The notes: generated from the letters alone by a model not told the origin. Positions 35,247-45,205 are shown, numbered from the stretch's first letter. The stretch is 64,000 bases of DNA from Neobacillus cucumis (GCF_023715505.1 NZ_JAMBOH010000007.1:186001-250000); one strand, 5' to 3'. Numbers and translations: made by a program.

Positions 35247-36611
35247 TTATTTATTTTTATCAATAATCTCTTGGACGACCTTCTTAGAGCTTGCGACTGT
35301 TTCATTCAGGCTTTGTTTACCTAAGAATAATTTTTCAAACTCTGTGGAAAGTGCCAAATCAATCTCCTTCTGATATGGTACTGGTTTTCCACCTTTTGCT
35401 GTAATCGTTGTTTGAACTGTGTGGATTAAAGATTCTTTGTCTACCTTGTCAGGACTTTGTGCTCCTGCAATTGTATCATTGATTAATTTGATTGTTTGAT
35501 CATCTGTTGTCTTTTTCCATGATGAAATATTAATTCCTTGAGCAACTTGTCCTTCTGTTGTATACCATCTAATAAATTTATATGCTTCTTCTTTATGTTT
35601 TGAGTTAGCAGAAATTCCTAAGATATCCCCATCAGCTGGAGAGTATGCCTCTTTTTCACTGACTTTATTTTGCGGGAATGGTGCAACGGCAACATTGAAC
35701 TCAGCAGGGAATCGCTCTGATCCTCCTAGTTCTGCAATCATATAGGTACCCGTTACAATCATGCTTACCTGCTGTGTAAAGAATTGATCACGGTAATTCA
35801 TTTTTTGAGAAATCATTGAGGAATATGGAACTGCCGATTTATCTTCCTTCTCCATTTTTAGACGCATCGCTAATGATTCCTTATAGAGCGGGCTATCCAT
35901 ATTTGAAGTGCCATCTGTTTTTAAGAAAGCAGCATCTTTTTCCTCGGATTGCATTCTCAAATTGATATAGTTAGCCCATGCACCCTGCCATGGACCATGA
36001 AAATATGTTCCGTATTTTCCGTCTTTTGTTAGCTTTTTAGCATATTCCATATATTCATCCCATGTCCAGCTCTTTGGTACTTCAAGTCCTGCTGCATCCA
36101 ACTTATCTTTATTTAATAAGACAAACCATGAAACATACTTTCCAGGAAGGCCATAGTATTTACCATTGACTATTGGGTTAATCTTATATTCATCTGCTAC
36201 TTTATAGCCGCCGTCTTTTTTTATAAAATCATCAAGCGGCTCAAGCATGCCTAAATTCACACGTTGTGCATATTCAGGGGTATTGGTGAACATGACGACA
36301 TCCATTTCTTCGCCAGAAGCGGCGGCCAAATCAATCTTTTTCAACGCTTCCTGCCCATCCTGCTTTTCACTTAATTGAACAACATCTACTTTAATATTTG
36401 GATATTTTTCTTCGAAAGCACTGATTGTCTTCTTCCAAGCATAGCCATCTTCAGTACCATGCGTATAGAATCTAATCGTGACTGGTTCCTTCGATTTTTG
36501 ATCCTGTTCACCTTTTTCACCTGAACTTGAGGTTTGTTTCTGACTGTTGCAGGCCGCTAGGATGCCTAGAACCAAACTAATGCTTAAAAACAATAATAAA
36601 ATCTTTTTCAC
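35247..36611 (-). CDS. Sugar ABC transporter substrate-binding lipoprotein
   Basis: This 454-residue family 1 extracellular solute-binding protein has a lipoprotein signal (VLGILAACNSQ, Cys21) and the typical VTIRFYTHGTEDGYAWKKTI start of the mature domain. Its length fits the oligosaccharide binders used with YesMN systems. It delivers sugar to the two permeases encoded upstream. No ATPase gene is present, so a shared MsmX-like ATPase elsewhere in the genome would be expected. Confidence 0.9.
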   Translation of the reverse strand: MKKILLLFLSISLVLGILAACNSQKQTSSSGEKGEQDQKSKEPVTIRFYTHGTEDGYAWKKTISAFEEKYPNIKVDVVQLSEKQDGQEALKKIDLAAASGEEMDVVMFTNTPEYAQRVNLGMLEPLDDFIKKDGGYKVADEYKINPIVNGKYYGLPGKYVSWFVLLNKDKLDAAGLEVPKSWTWDEYMEYAKKLTKDGKYGTYFHGPWQGAWANYINLRMQSEEKDAAFLKTDGTSNMDSPLYKESLAMRLKMEKEDKSAVPYSSMISQKMNYRDQFFTQQVSMIVTGTYMIAELGGSERFPAEFNVAVAPFPQNKVSEKEAYSPADGDILGISANSKHKEEAYKFIRWYTTEGQVAQGINISSWKKTTDDQTIKLINDTIAGAQSPDKVDKESLIHTVQTTITAKGGKPVPYQKEIDLALSTEFEKLFLGKQSLNETVASSKKVVQEIIDKNK

Positions 36612-36662
36612 TTTTTTACCCCCTACTATTTATTATTTATTTTGTGATACTGTGAAACCGAA

Positions 36663-37496
36663 TTAACCTTTAACACCGCCCAGTGCAATTCCTTCAATAA
36701 CCTGCTTCTGACCGATAATATAGACAATAATGAGAGGAAGGATTGATGATACTGCAGCTGCCATGATTAATGAATAAAATTCTCCATTTAATGAAGTGAA
36801 CTTTTGCATGGCTAACTGTATTGTGTATAATCCATCAGTGCGTAAGAAAATTAATGGATTCTGATAATCATTCCATGTCCAAATAAAACGTAAGATTCCA
36901 TATGTGGCGATTGCTGGGCGGACAATTGGCAAGGCGATTGACCAAAAAATCCGAAAATGGCCAGCCCCGTCAATTTTTGCTGCATCAATATAATCCGAAT
37001 GGATCCCCATAAAAAATTGTCTTAACATAAAGGTTCCTAAAACACTAAAGCTTCCCAAAAGGATTAATCCAAGATGACTATCGAAAAGTCCCAAATAACG
37101 ATATAAAATGAATTGAGGCACTAGGATTGACTGTTGCGGTACCATGAAGGTTGCCAATACAATGATGAAAAGAAATTTTCCTGCTGGAAAGTTCACTTTT
37201 GAAAATCCATATGCAGCCATTGCAGAAACAGTTACGGAAATAAGTGTTGTAATCACCGTAATTTTAATTGAATTCCAATAATATAAGGCAAAAGGATATT
37301 TTCCTAACCAAACCTCTTGATAGTTTTCTAAACCATGCCACCTTTTTGGAATCCACTCGATTGGAAATTTAAATACATCCGCTTCTATCTTAAATGAAGT
37401 CGATAGCATCCAAAAAAAAGGAAGCAAAAAGGCTATACTCACGATAAATGAAATCATTGTAATGATGAGCTTCTGGGTTTTTATATTTTTCTTCAT
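36663..37496 (-). CDS. Sugar ABC transporter permease (MalG/LplC/YteP-partner type)
   Basis: This 277-residue membrane protein has six helices and the ABC permease coupling loop (YIDAAKIDGAGHFRIFWSIA followed by LPIVRPA), ending IEGIALGGVKG as many carbohydrate permeases do. The start is set at ATG 37494-37496 because GGAGGG stands seven bases upstream. The reading frame is open a little further. It pairs with the permease encoded 30 bp upstream. Confidence 0.9.
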   Translation of the reverse strand: MKKNIKTQKLIITMISFIVSIAFLLPFFWMLSTSFKIEADVFKFPIEWIPKRWHGLENYQEVWLGKYPFALYYWNSIKITVITTLISVTVSAMAAYGFSKVNFPAGKFLFIIVLATFMVPQQSILVPQFILYRYLGLFDSHLGLILLGSFSVLGTFMLRQFFMGIHSDYIDAAKIDGAGHFRIFWSIALPIVRPAIATYGILRFIWTWNDYQNPLIFLRTDGLYTIQLAMQKFTSLNGEFYSLIMAAAVSSILPLIIVYIIGQKQVIEGIALGGVKG

Positions 37497-37526
37497 GGAT
37501 ATCCCTCCTCGTTCAGTTGGCATTAT

Positions 37527-38477
37527 TTAATAATTCACCCATTTTTTCTGTCCGACCCACTGCACTAAGGTAATGATGAGCACGAAGAAGAATAGGACAA
37601 CCGCAATCGCGGAGGCATACCCAATCTTTAAGTTAACAAACGCACTCTCGTATAAATGCCACACAAGCATAGTAGTAGAATTAATCGGACCGCCCTTTGT
37701 TAACACGGCAATTAAATCAAATACTTTAAAAGTACCAATAATTCCGGTAATTAATAGAAAAAACGTTGTAGGTGATAAAACTGGAAGCATAATATGTTTA
37801 AATTTATCCCATGCCCTTGCGCCATCCATATCGGCTGCTTCATATAACTCTTTGGGAATCGATTGTAATCCCGCTAAATAAATGATCATGCTAAACCCAA
37901 TGGATGCCCAAATTTGAATGATCATCACAGAGAAAAGTGCGAAATCAGGATCCGCGATCCATGTTGGTGGATTATGAATACCAAGTGATAGTAAAACTTG
38001 ATTGATAGGACCCTCTGTTGGATTAAAGAGAACCTGCCAAACCACAGCAATGGCCACGATACTGGAAATATAAGGCATGAAAAAGGCTACTTTAAAATAA
38101 CTTTTTGCATATACATGTTTATCAATGACGATGGCAATGATCAATGCGAATATCATAGTTAGTGGCACGGTCAGAAGAAAAAGTAAATTGTTCAACACTG
38201 ATTTAAGAAACACATCATTCTCAAAAAGTGCTTTAAAATTGTCCAATCCAACCCATTTAATCGATTTAAAGCCAACAATAAAATTCCAATCTGCAAAACT
38301 TAACATAAATGTGGCCAGAATTGGCAGCAACGTTAGAATACTGACCCCAATTAACATCGGGGAAACAAATAAAACCCCTGTCCAACTCTCTCGCTTTTGA
38401 ATAGCACTTTTACCTTTTTTCTTCGCTTTCACTTGATACTCAACATTTTCTAGTACAGTTTTTGCTTCGACACTCAA
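37527..38477 (-). CDS. Sugar ABC transporter permease (MalF/LplB type)
   Basis: This protein of about 316 residues has an N-terminal cytosolic part, six helices and the coupling loop ELYEAADMDGARAWDKFKHI preceding LPVLSPTTFF. A TTG at 38475-38477 has GAGGGG seven bases upstream and is the likely start. A GTG at 38486 would overlap that site. It forms the heterodimeric channel with the MalG-type partner. Confidence 0.88.
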   Translation of the reverse strand: MSVEAKTVLENVEYQVKAKKKGKSAIQKRESWTGVLFVSPMLIGVSILTLLPILATFMLSFADWNFIVGFKSIKWVGLDNFKALFENDVFLKSVLNNLLFLLTVPLTMIFALIIAIVIDKHVYAKSYFKVAFFMPYISSIVAIAVVWQVLFNPTEGPINQVLLSLGIHNPPTWIADPDFALFSVMIIQIWASIGFSMIIYLAGLQSIPKELYEAADMDGARAWDKFKHIMLPVLSPTTFFLLITGIIGTFKVFDLIAVLTKGGPINSTTMLVWHLYESAFVNLKIGYASAIAVVLFFFVLIITLVQWVGQKKWVNY

Positions 38478-38499
38478 ATCTCTCACCCCTCTTAATTGT

Positions 38500-39156
38500 T
38501 TAGTTGTTTATTACCCAGCTAGACTTTCTATGCTTTTGTATGTCTCTTGCTTGAGCCTCTACTTTTTGAAAAACCCTTAAAGAAAAAAATGTTACAATAG
38601 ATGCTAAACCACTTGCTAAAAAGAGATAAGCTGCCATTGGAAGGAAAACAAATAAGAATAATAGAGAAGCTATCGAAATAATCATCATAAAGGTATTTAA
38701 CGGATAATTGATTCCGATAAGGAAAGCCATTTTCATCGAAGTAAACACCTTTCTGTTCAACAGGTATACTGGAAACACGTATAGTAACGTAATCCCATAT
38801 AAGCAAGAACTGCCAAGGAGAATTCCTTTGGCCACCATCTCCATGGTTCCAGATAAATAGCTGGTAAATAGCCAATCAGTATAAAATATAACCGGTATGA
38901 TTATAAGCACAATCCCCAATTGATTTGCCCTGCAAAATTCCTCCTTATATACTTTTTTAAATAAACTGAAAGCACTTACATTTTCGCCCGCCTGATAACC
39001 TTTTAAAACTGTGTACATGGCTGCTGTTGCCGGAAAGATCCCCGCTACAATCATCCCTGCCATAGTAAAAATAATCCAAAGGAGATTAAGAAATAATAAT
39101 TTAACAACCCAGTCACAAGCAACGTTTATATTATTAATTAGTCTAGTAGATTCCAT
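38500..39156 (-). CDS. YesL-like DUF624 membrane protein
   Basis: This protein of about 218 residues has five hydrophobic helices and the DUF624 pattern (DWVVKLLFLNLLWIIFTMAG; PATAAMYTVLKGYQ). YesL proteins accompany YesMN and oligosaccharide ABC genes in bacilli. Their function is not settled. ATG 39154-39156 is preferred, four bases after GGGGGAGG. It is the first gene of the minus-strand operon yesL-permease-permease-binding protein-kinase-regulator. Confidence 0.85.
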   Translation of the reverse strand: MESTRLINNINVACDWVVKLLFLNLLWIIFTMAGMIVAGIFPATAAMYTVLKGYQAGENVSAFSLFKKVYKEEFCRANQLGIVLIIIPVIFYTDWLFTSYLSGTMEMVAKGILLGSSCLYGITLLYVFPVYLLNRKVFTSMKMAFLIGINYPLNTFMMIISIASLLFLFVFLPMAAYLFLASGLASIVTFFSLRVFQKVEAQARDIQKHRKSSWVINN

Positions 39157-39428
39157 CGTTCCTCCCCCATCGGTTTTTATTTTGTTCAATAACTATATTA
39201 ATAATTGTAAGAAAATTATAAAAATATTTATATAGATTTTTTTGACCCATTCGAAAATATTTTGACATTTTATAATATTTGAAATGATAAAAACTTAAGA
39301 AATGTTTCCTATTACAAAATAACCATTTTTAACTTCCTTAATAGCGAGATAAAATTATTACAAAAAATCCTAAAAATACCACAAGTGTAATCTTTAGATT
39401 TTTCATTATAATGAGGTTGACATCAGTG

Positions 39429-39442
39429 TGGTAACGTTTACA
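39429..39442. promoter_or_regulatory. cre-like palindrome upstream of the GH3 gene
   Basis: TGGTAACGTTTACA deviates from TGWAANCGNTNWCA at two positions. It lies 72 bp before the GTG start of the beta-glucosidase gene and may be a weak CcpA site or a LacI-family operator. Confidence 0.4.
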
Positions 39443-39513
39443 AAAAGGATGTACGGAGGTGAAATAGGAAGTAAAGAGCAGAATTTAAATTCAATTTAGG
39501 GGAGGTTGGAAAG

Positions 39514-41772
39514 GTGTTTAAAGTAGGAAAAAAATTTAAAAAACTTGTGTGGACTACACTTGTATCCAGTGTGGCTGTCGCAGCGATAGCGGGCGGAGCT
39601 ATTGCTTCACAGCCTACACAGGCTAAGGCTGAACGGGGAGCTGTTTCATCCCAGCTGCCTTGGATGGATACGTCGCTTTCGCCTGAAAAACGTACCGAAC
39701 TGCTTATCGATGCAATGACGCTAGACCAGAAAATCCAACAGCTAGCCGGGATGCGCGGAGAAATACCCGAGCTAAAGGAATGCGGATCCCCTATGAGGCA
39801 CATTCCTGGAATCCCTGAATTTGGGATCCCAACGTTCAGAATTACCAATGGTCCTGTAGGTCTAGGCGGCGGTGACTGCAGCCCGCAGGATAAGGCGACT
39901 GCATTACCTGTTGCAATCGGACTGGCAGCCAGTTTTGACCCCAATCTTGCATACGCTTTCGGTGACCTAATGGGTGGTGAGGCCCGCACGCTTGGGCTTC
40001 ATGAACTCGAAGCACCAGGCATGAATCTTGCACGCTTGGGCGAGAACGGCCGGAATTTCGAATACATGGGCGAAGACCCTTATCTCGCTGGTGTTTTAGC
40101 CTCTAAAGAAATTAAGGGTATCCAAGATAATGATATTATTGCCATGTCAAAGCATTATGTACTTAATGATCAAGAGCAAAACCGTATGTCAGTGAATGTT
40201 AACATCGACGAAAATGTACTTCATGAGCTTTACCTGCTCCCATTTGAAATGTCAGTAAAGGATGGCAATGTTGGGTCAATTATGTGCTCCTACAACCGGG
40301 TAAGCGGAACCTATGCCTGTGAGAATGAGTATCTGTTGAATACCGTTTTGCGCGATCAGTGGGGATTCAAAGGGTACGTTCAGTCTGACTTTGGTGCCAC
40401 CCATTCGACTGCTCCGGCGCTTCATGCCGGATTGGATTTAGAAATGCAGAATGCCAGATTCTTCACAAATACCAACATTAAGGCGACACTTGCGGACGGC
40501 ACCTTAACGATGGATACCGTTGACCAAGCTCTCAGTCGCCGGTATGTCCAAATGTTCAAATATGGAATTTTCGACCGTCCGATTGTACGAGGGACTATCG
40601 ATGCTGAAGTGAACGGTTCGAAAGCGCGTGATATTGCAGAACAGACAGCTGTATTGCTGAAGAATGAGGGTAACCTGCTTCCGCTCGACCCATCTGTTGA
40701 TTCAATTGCCTTAATCGGTAAGCCGACCTATGTCGACGCAGCCGTTGCAGGAGGAGGAGGCAGTTCGCGGGTAAGTCCGCTATATACCGTTTCACCTCAG
40801 CAGGGACTTCAGAATACTTTAGAAAAAATAGGTTCTGACGCAGCTATTACCAAGGTAACAGTTGCTGCTGACAATAGTAATCTCAACGAAGCTGTAGCTG
40901 CAGCGAAGGATGCAGACGTTGTCATCCTGATGGCTGGAGTTGTAACCAGCGAGGGACGTGACCGCCCAAGCTTGTCCTTGCCTGACAGCCAGGATGATAT
41001 GATTTCAGCTGTTACTGCCGCAAACAAGAAAACGGCACTTGTCCTTAAAGACGGAGACCCTGTACTTATGCCATGGGTAAATGAAGTCCCATCTATCTTA
41101 GAAGCATGGAATCCAGGTCAGGAGGACGGCAATGTTGTCGCTAACTTGTTATTTGGACTCGCCAACCCATCCGGAAAGCTTCCAGTGACCTATCCAGTTT
41201 CCAAAGCGGACACACCGACCAGCACTGAAGAGCGCTACCCTGGCGTTAATCAAGGTGTACTCGATAGCACCGGAAAAGAAATCCCGCAAGTGTACTATTC
41301 TGAAGGACTTGAGATGGGATACCGATGGTACGATGCAAAAAACATCAAACCTCTTTTCGCATTTGGTTATGGTTTGTCCTATACCAACTTTGACATCTCT
41401 AAACTAGTTGTTACACCGAAGACAACGGACGGGACTAAGAAAATTCAGGTTTCCCTTTTTGTAGAAAATACCGGAAAAGTAGCAGGTGCGGAGGTACCGC
41501 AAGTATACTTAGGTCTGCCTGAAGTTGCGAACGAACCGCCTAAACGGCTTGTTGGATTTGAGAAGGTCTGGCTGAAGCCAGGTGAAAAGAAACATGTGAC
41601 GATTACGATTGACCCAGCAGCAAGCAATCACCCGCTGTCCATCTGGGATTCCAATGCTGATACTTGGAAAACTTTAGATGGTGAGTACAAAGTGTACGTT
41701 GGCAACTCTTCTGACAACATTACTTTGACAGATTCAATCAACGTGCGGACCCCAGCGGGCCATAGTAAATAA
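39514..41772 (+). CDS. Secreted GH3 beta-glucosidase-type glycoside hydrolase
   Basis: This 752-residue protein has a Sec signal peptide (basic MFKVGKKFKK, hydrophobic core VWTTLVSSVAVAAIAGGAIA, likely cleavage after TQAKA). The GH3 N-terminal barrel follows, with the nucleophile Asp in GYVQSDFGATHSTAP near residue 291. The GH3 C-terminal domain comes next (VVILMAGVVTSEGRDRPSL), then a fibronectin-III-like tail (VSLFVENTGKVAGAEVPQVY). It starts at GTG 39514 after GGGGAGG. It would release glucose or xylose from glycosides outside the cell, and the divergent ABC/YesMN operon would import the products. Its base composition is visibly richer in G+C than the neighbouring transport genes. Confidence 0.88.
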   Translation: MFKVGKKFKKLVWTTLVSSVAVAAIAGGAIASQPTQAKAERGAVSSQLPWMDTSLSPEKRTELLIDAMTLDQKIQQLAGMRGEIPELKECGSPMRHIPGIPEFGIPTFRITNGPVGLGGGDCSPQDKATALPVAIGLAASFDPNLAYAFGDLMGGEARTLGLHELEAPGMNLARLGENGRNFEYMGEDPYLAGVLASKEIKGIQDNDIIAMSKHYVLNDQEQNRMSVNVNIDENVLHELYLLPFEMSVKDGNVGSIMCSYNRVSGTYACENEYLLNTVLRDQWGFKGYVQSDFGATHSTAPALHAGLDLEMQNARFFTNTNIKATLADGTLTMDTVDQALSRRYVQMFKYGIFDRPIVRGTIDAEVNGSKARDIAEQTAVLLKNEGNLLPLDPSVDSIALIGKPTYVDAAVAGGGGSSRVSPLYTVSPQQGLQNTLEKIGSDAAITKVTVAADNSNLNEAVAAAKDADVVILMAGVVTSEGRDRPSLSLPDSQDDMISAVTAANKKTALVLKDGDPVLMPWVNEVPSILEAWNPGQEDGNVVANLLFGLANPSGKLPVTYPVSKADTPTSTEERYPGVNQGVLDSTGKEIPQVYYSEGLEMGYRWYDAKNIKPLFAFGYGLSYTNFDISKLVVTPKTTDGTKKIQVSLFVENTGKVAGAEVPQVYLGLPEVANEPPKRLVGFEKVWLKPGEKKHVTITIDPAASNHPLSIWDSNADTWKTLDGEYKVYVGNSSDNITLTDSINVRTPAGHSK

Positions 41773-41838
41773 GGTAGTCCTTTTATAACGAAAGTGAAAA
41801 AAGGATTGTAAAATAAGGGTTATCTAAACAGTAAAGGA

Positions 41839-41880
41839 CTGGCGAAAAACATCTTGTTTTTCGCCAGCTTCTTTTTTTTT
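41839..41880 (+). terminator. Terminator of the GH3 gene
   Basis: A 13-bp perfect stem (CTGGCGAAAAACA with 41855-41867) is followed by CTTC and nine Ts. The remaining 41881-42110 stretch shows no gene. Confidence 0.85.
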
Positions 41881-42110
41881 CACAATCTAATATCTACAAC
41901 TTATCCATGAAACCTTAAATTGATTACAAGTTTTTCCTTGTCTTCTAATTAAAGAAGAACTACCATTTTAACTCATTTTTCCCACTTTTTTCTTTCTAGG
42001 TGTAAATCCAATTTTCCAGTCGGTTAAATATTATAGATCGATAAATCCGAAAATATTATAATAAAACTCGTCTGGTATTGGCTTAAATTTAAATTGAGGA
42101 GTATACATAT

Positions 42111-42377
42111 ATGGGAAAGAAGAAGAAAAAATCTAAACAGAAGAAAAAAGAAGATTTCGGAAGTGCAGAATTTTACTGTGCCAAATGTAAGTACAAGTTT
42201 GAAGTTGAGTGGGAAACCATATGGGCCATTCAGGAATGCACCCATGGATATGTTGGCTTTCATCTAAATGATACTTTTATCAGCTGTGATAAATGTGGTG
42301 AAATCTGTAGTGACGAAGATCATTTAGAAGTATCGAAGCCAGCACCCTTTATTACAGATAATGAACTACCTTTTTAA
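42111..42377 (+). CDS. Small zinc-ribbon protein of unknown function
   Basis: This 88-residue protein has a very basic N-terminus (MGKKKKKSKQKKKEDFG), then two Cys-x2-Cys knuckles (YCAKCKYKF and SCDKCGEICSD) with a Cys/His pair between them (ECTHGYVG). This suggests a treble-clef or zinc-ribbon fold with one or two zinc ions and contact with nucleic acid. The ATG at 42111 has GAGGAG upstream. I do not recognise a named family. Confidence 0.65.
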   Translation: MGKKKKKSKQKKKEDFGSAEFYCAKCKYKFEVEWETIWAIQECTHGYVGFHLNDTFISCDKCGEICSDEDHLEVSKPAPFITDNELPF

Positions 42378-42395
42378 AGGATTAATACTTTAATA

Positions 42396-42595
42396 AAGGA
42401 TTTTTAAATTTTGGAAAGAATATTTTATCAGCCGATCTTCACAAACGTGTGGGCGGTTACCCATCAAAAAATCATAAAATGGCTACATGCTGTACTATTA
42501 TGTATTCTCTAATGGGTCCCTCTGATAAGATTATTCCTGCTCCTCCAAAAGGTAATGGTGCTTCATTAAAGATCCGGTATTATTTAGTAAATTAA
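42396..42595 (+). pseudogene. 5'-truncated gene fragment with a conserved C-terminal motif
   Basis: An open frame ends at TAA 42593 and reads like a real protein: LSADLHKRVGGYPSKNHKMA, then TCCTIMYSLMGPSDKIIPAP, then PKGNGASLKIRYYLVN. There is no plausible start or ribosome binding site. The dense pattern of conserved-looking residues (GGYP, NH.M, CC, PPKG.GA, L.IRY) reminds me of the C-terminus of a family found in nuclease-type and hypothetical proteins, but I cannot name it. It is best read as the tail of a lost gene. The rest of 42596-42809 is empty. Confidence 0.45.
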
Positions 42596-42809
42596 CACTC
42601 TCTATAAAACTAAGCAGGGCTACCTTCCTTTTGTTCATCCTTTACATAAAATACAATAGCATCATTGATTTTTTCCCTATAAAAATCAGATAATTTTTAA
42701 AAGGATAGTCAACAAATTTTTTAGAGTGCTAAAGTTGCTTGGGGGAGGAGTAAAGGAAGAGAACCAGCACGATTCTCTAACATGGGGGTATAAATTTGGA
42801 GTATTTATA

Positions 42810-43001
42810 CTACTTTTTGGGTTGATCAAGTGCTTGGTAAGCTAACTGGTACTTTCCTCCATCAGCCACCTCTGAATGGTATAAAGCCTTGAGGGCATTG
42901 TTTTTTTCAAGACCGTGCTCTGCCTTCAACTCTTTTAAACGTGTATGCAATTCTTTATTATCCTTAATTAGCTGCTGCATTTGCGATTTCATATACTTCA
43001 A
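42810..43001 (-). CDS. Small coiled-coil protein
   Basis: This 63-residue protein has a predicted amphipathic helix over its first half (MQQLIKDNKELHTRLKELKA). It is translated from TTG 43001, eight bases after GGAGG. It stands alone and opposite to its neighbours. No family or function is recognised. Confidence 0.5.
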   Translation of the reverse strand: MKYMKSQMQQLIKDNKELHTRLKELKAEHGLEKNNALKALYHSEVADGGKYQLAYQALDQPKK

Positions 43002-43279
43002 AATAATTACCTCCTATCAGGACGTCAATCCGTTCCCCAAGTATAGCATGGATTATCTTTATTTAAATAAATCTATATATTGCAAATCCTATCGATAAGA
43101 AACTACACGATTGATATAAAACTCTCACCATTAAAATTTCATATTTCACAATTATTTCATAAATTATACATTTTTCTCTTCCTTGAGGCTGTATACTTAC
43201 GAGTAGTTAAAGCATATTCCCTCTCTCAACCTCATTTGTTATTTCCAACACCCTCAAAAAAATGAAAGCAGGTTGATTT

Positions 43280-44179
43280 ATGAAAAAAAGAAGTCAGACC
43301 AAACCTCGTCCTACAGAAACCCAGCCTGAGATTCGAATGCGGGTACATCATTTCGAAAGTTCCAATGAGCGTCAGGAATTTTTGAAGAATTTGGCGATTA
43401 GTTCTGAATTTGAGATGAGATACCGTGGTTTACTAGATTACTATGGAAAAGAGTTTATCGACTATAAAAAGCAAAAACCCACAGACAAAAAACGTAATGA
43501 ATTTCTTCGTATTATTTCAAAGTTTATGACAGAATGTTTAGAAGACAATTGTCCATCCTCTTGGCAACAATGTCAGCCCTCTTTTTGGGAAGAACTCATC
43601 TTTACCTTTTATCCTCATTGCATGCATATCTCAACAGAAGAAAAAGAAGTAGAAACCTTTTTGTCACAGTTAAAATACTTTGTAAAGTGGCTTGATAAAC
43701 GAGTTGGCACCTCCTGGTATCCGAGAGTTGAAGAATATACCTTTATTGCCAGTTCAGAACTTAAAGCTTGTGAACACCTGCTTAATGGCCTCTTTTTGAA
43801 CGACTTTCCACGCATATACCAATCTGATTGGGATCCCGAGCAAGACATTGAAAAGATAAATCACAAATTTGAACAATGCACGGATCGACTTAATAGTATA
43901 TTTGAAGTTACGAGTATCATTGAGGACACGGTTTTATTGAGTGAATTTGAAACCAACCATTCTTATTATATAAGGGGCCTTCCTTATAAATTAATTGAAA
44001 TAGGAATGATCATGAGCGGCATTATTGGTAAAAAAAGCGCAGATCTAACTTGGAATTGGTTTCAAACGGATGGAATCTATCCGAAAGAGGGAAAACCTAC
44101 ATTACAATCAAGAGGTAAGGTAAGGCCATATCATTGTTTTGCTTTCGAAAAAATGGCTTATTCCATATCCCCCATTTAA
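43280..44179 (+). CDS. Hypothetical protein, 299 aa
   Basis: This soluble, acidic 299-residue protein has no signal or membrane segment. Noticeable are several Trp/Cys-rich stretches (LEDNCPSSWQQCQPSFWEEL) and a mostly helical composition. The start at ATG 43280 follows AGCAGG. I do not recognise the family. A reading frame this long with normal composition is very probably a gene. After it, 44180-44490 is a gene-free stretch with only AT-rich sequence and a weak Fur/PerR-like palindrome near 44347-44361. Confidence 0.7.
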   Translation: MKKRSQTKPRPTETQPEIRMRVHHFESSNERQEFLKNLAISSEFEMRYRGLLDYYGKEFIDYKKQKPTDKKRNEFLRIISKFMTECLEDNCPSSWQQCQPSFWEELIFTFYPHCMHISTEEKEVETFLSQLKYFVKWLDKRVGTSWYPRVEEYTFIASSELKACEHLLNGLFLNDFPRIYQSDWDPEQDIEKINHKFEQCTDRLNSIFEVTSIIEDTVLLSEFETNHSYYIRGLPYKLIEIGMIMSGIIGKKSADLTWNWFQTDGIYPKEGKPTLQSRGKVRPYHCFAFEKMAYSISPI

Positions 44180-44492
44180 AATTATTTTCTTCATTAAATG
44201 GTGAAATATTCCTTACTGATATAGGTTTATTCATTCTTAGGGGCTATTTAATGCGATTTTGTGGAATAAGAATCAATGTGGAATACGAGGATAATTAAAT
44301 GAGAATCTTATTAATGATAGTTCAAAGTAACAGACAAAAACCTAAATGAGAATTATAATGAATAATAGAGAATATCACTGATAAAGTAACTTTCATCACA
44401 TTGAGATTTACTTGATGATTCTAATATAATCAACTTCACAAATGTTCCTGTATTGCTATAACTAACAAAGTAAAGAAGTTGAGGCATTCTAC

Positions 44493-44547
44493 TTGACAAT
44501 ACAATAAGTTGTATATGATAATACTTATTGAATTAGAATTATTATAG
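44493..44547 (+). promoter_or_regulatory. ahpC promoter with PerR box
   Basis: TTGACA (44493-44498) with an 18-base spacer to GATAAT. TTAGAATTATTATAG (44533-44547) matches the PerR consensus TTATAATNATTATAA at 12 of its 14 fixed positions. An almost identical block stands before ahpF. Confidence 0.7.
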
Positions 44548-44590
44548 TTTACCAAAAACTATCAAATCATATCTAGGAGGAATTTTGATT

Positions 44591-45154
44591 ATGTCATTAA
44601 TCGGAAAAGAAGTACAAGCATTCACAGCACAAGCTTACAATAACGGTGACTTCATCACTGTATCAGAACAAAACTTCAAAGGTAAATGGAGTGTTGTTTG
44701 CTTCTACCCAGCAGATTTCACATTCGTATGCCCTACTGAACTAGAAGATCTTCAAAACCAATACGCTACATTGAAAGATCTTGGTGTAGAAGTTTACTCT
44801 GTGTCAACAGATACTCACTTCACTCACAAAGCATGGCATGATCACTCACCAGCAATCAGCAAAATAGAATATATTATGGTTGGTGACCCTAATCAAAAGA
44901 TTTCCCGCATCTTTGATGTATTAGATGAAGAAGAAGGTCTTGCACAACGTGGTACTTTCATCATCGATCCAGACGGTAAAGTTCAAGCTATGGAAATCAA
45001 TGCAGATGGCATCGGCCGTGACGCAAGCACGATTGTGAACAAGATTAAAGCTGCACAATACGTTCGTAACAATCCAGGTGAAGTTTGCCCAGCTAAATGG
45101 CAAGAAGGTGGAGAAACACTTAAACCAAGCCTTGACCTTGTAGGTAAAATCTAA
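44591..45154 (+). CDS. ahpC: Alkyl hydroperoxide reductase peroxiredoxin AhpC
   Basis: This 187-residue typical two-cysteine peroxiredoxin has the peroxidatic Cys in [18 protein letters not shown] and the resolving Cys in [13 protein letters not shown]. It is very close to B. subtilis AhpC along its whole length (ends PSLDLVGKI). It reduces H2O2 and organic peroxides, with AhpF supplying electrons. The start is ATG 44591 behind AGGAGG. A TTG two codons upstream is ignored. It has its own promoter and terminator. Confidence 0.96.
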   Translation: MSLIGKEVQAFTAQAYNNGDFITVSEQNFKGKWSVVCFYPADFTFVCPTELEDLQNQYATLKDLGVEVYSVSTDTHFTHKAWHDHSPAISKIEYIMVGDPNQKISRIFDVLDEEEGLAQRGTFIIDPDGKVQAMEINADGIGRDASTIVNKIKAAQYVRNNPGEVCPAKWQEGGETLKPSLDLVGKI

Positions 45155-45173
45155 GCAGTACGTTTAACATTCT

Positions 45174-45205
45174 AAGGGAATTGGAAGCTTCCAATTCCCT
45201 TTTTC
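45174..45205 (+). terminator. ahpC terminator
   Basis: A perfect 14-bp palindromic stem (AAGGGAATTGGAAG and complement, 45174-45201) is followed by Ts. Confidence 0.85.

Noticed and set aside
44347..44361. Fur/PerR-like palindrome TGAGAATTATAATGA upstream of ahpC
   Set aside because: Three mismatches and 130 bp or more from the promoter; too weak to call as a site.
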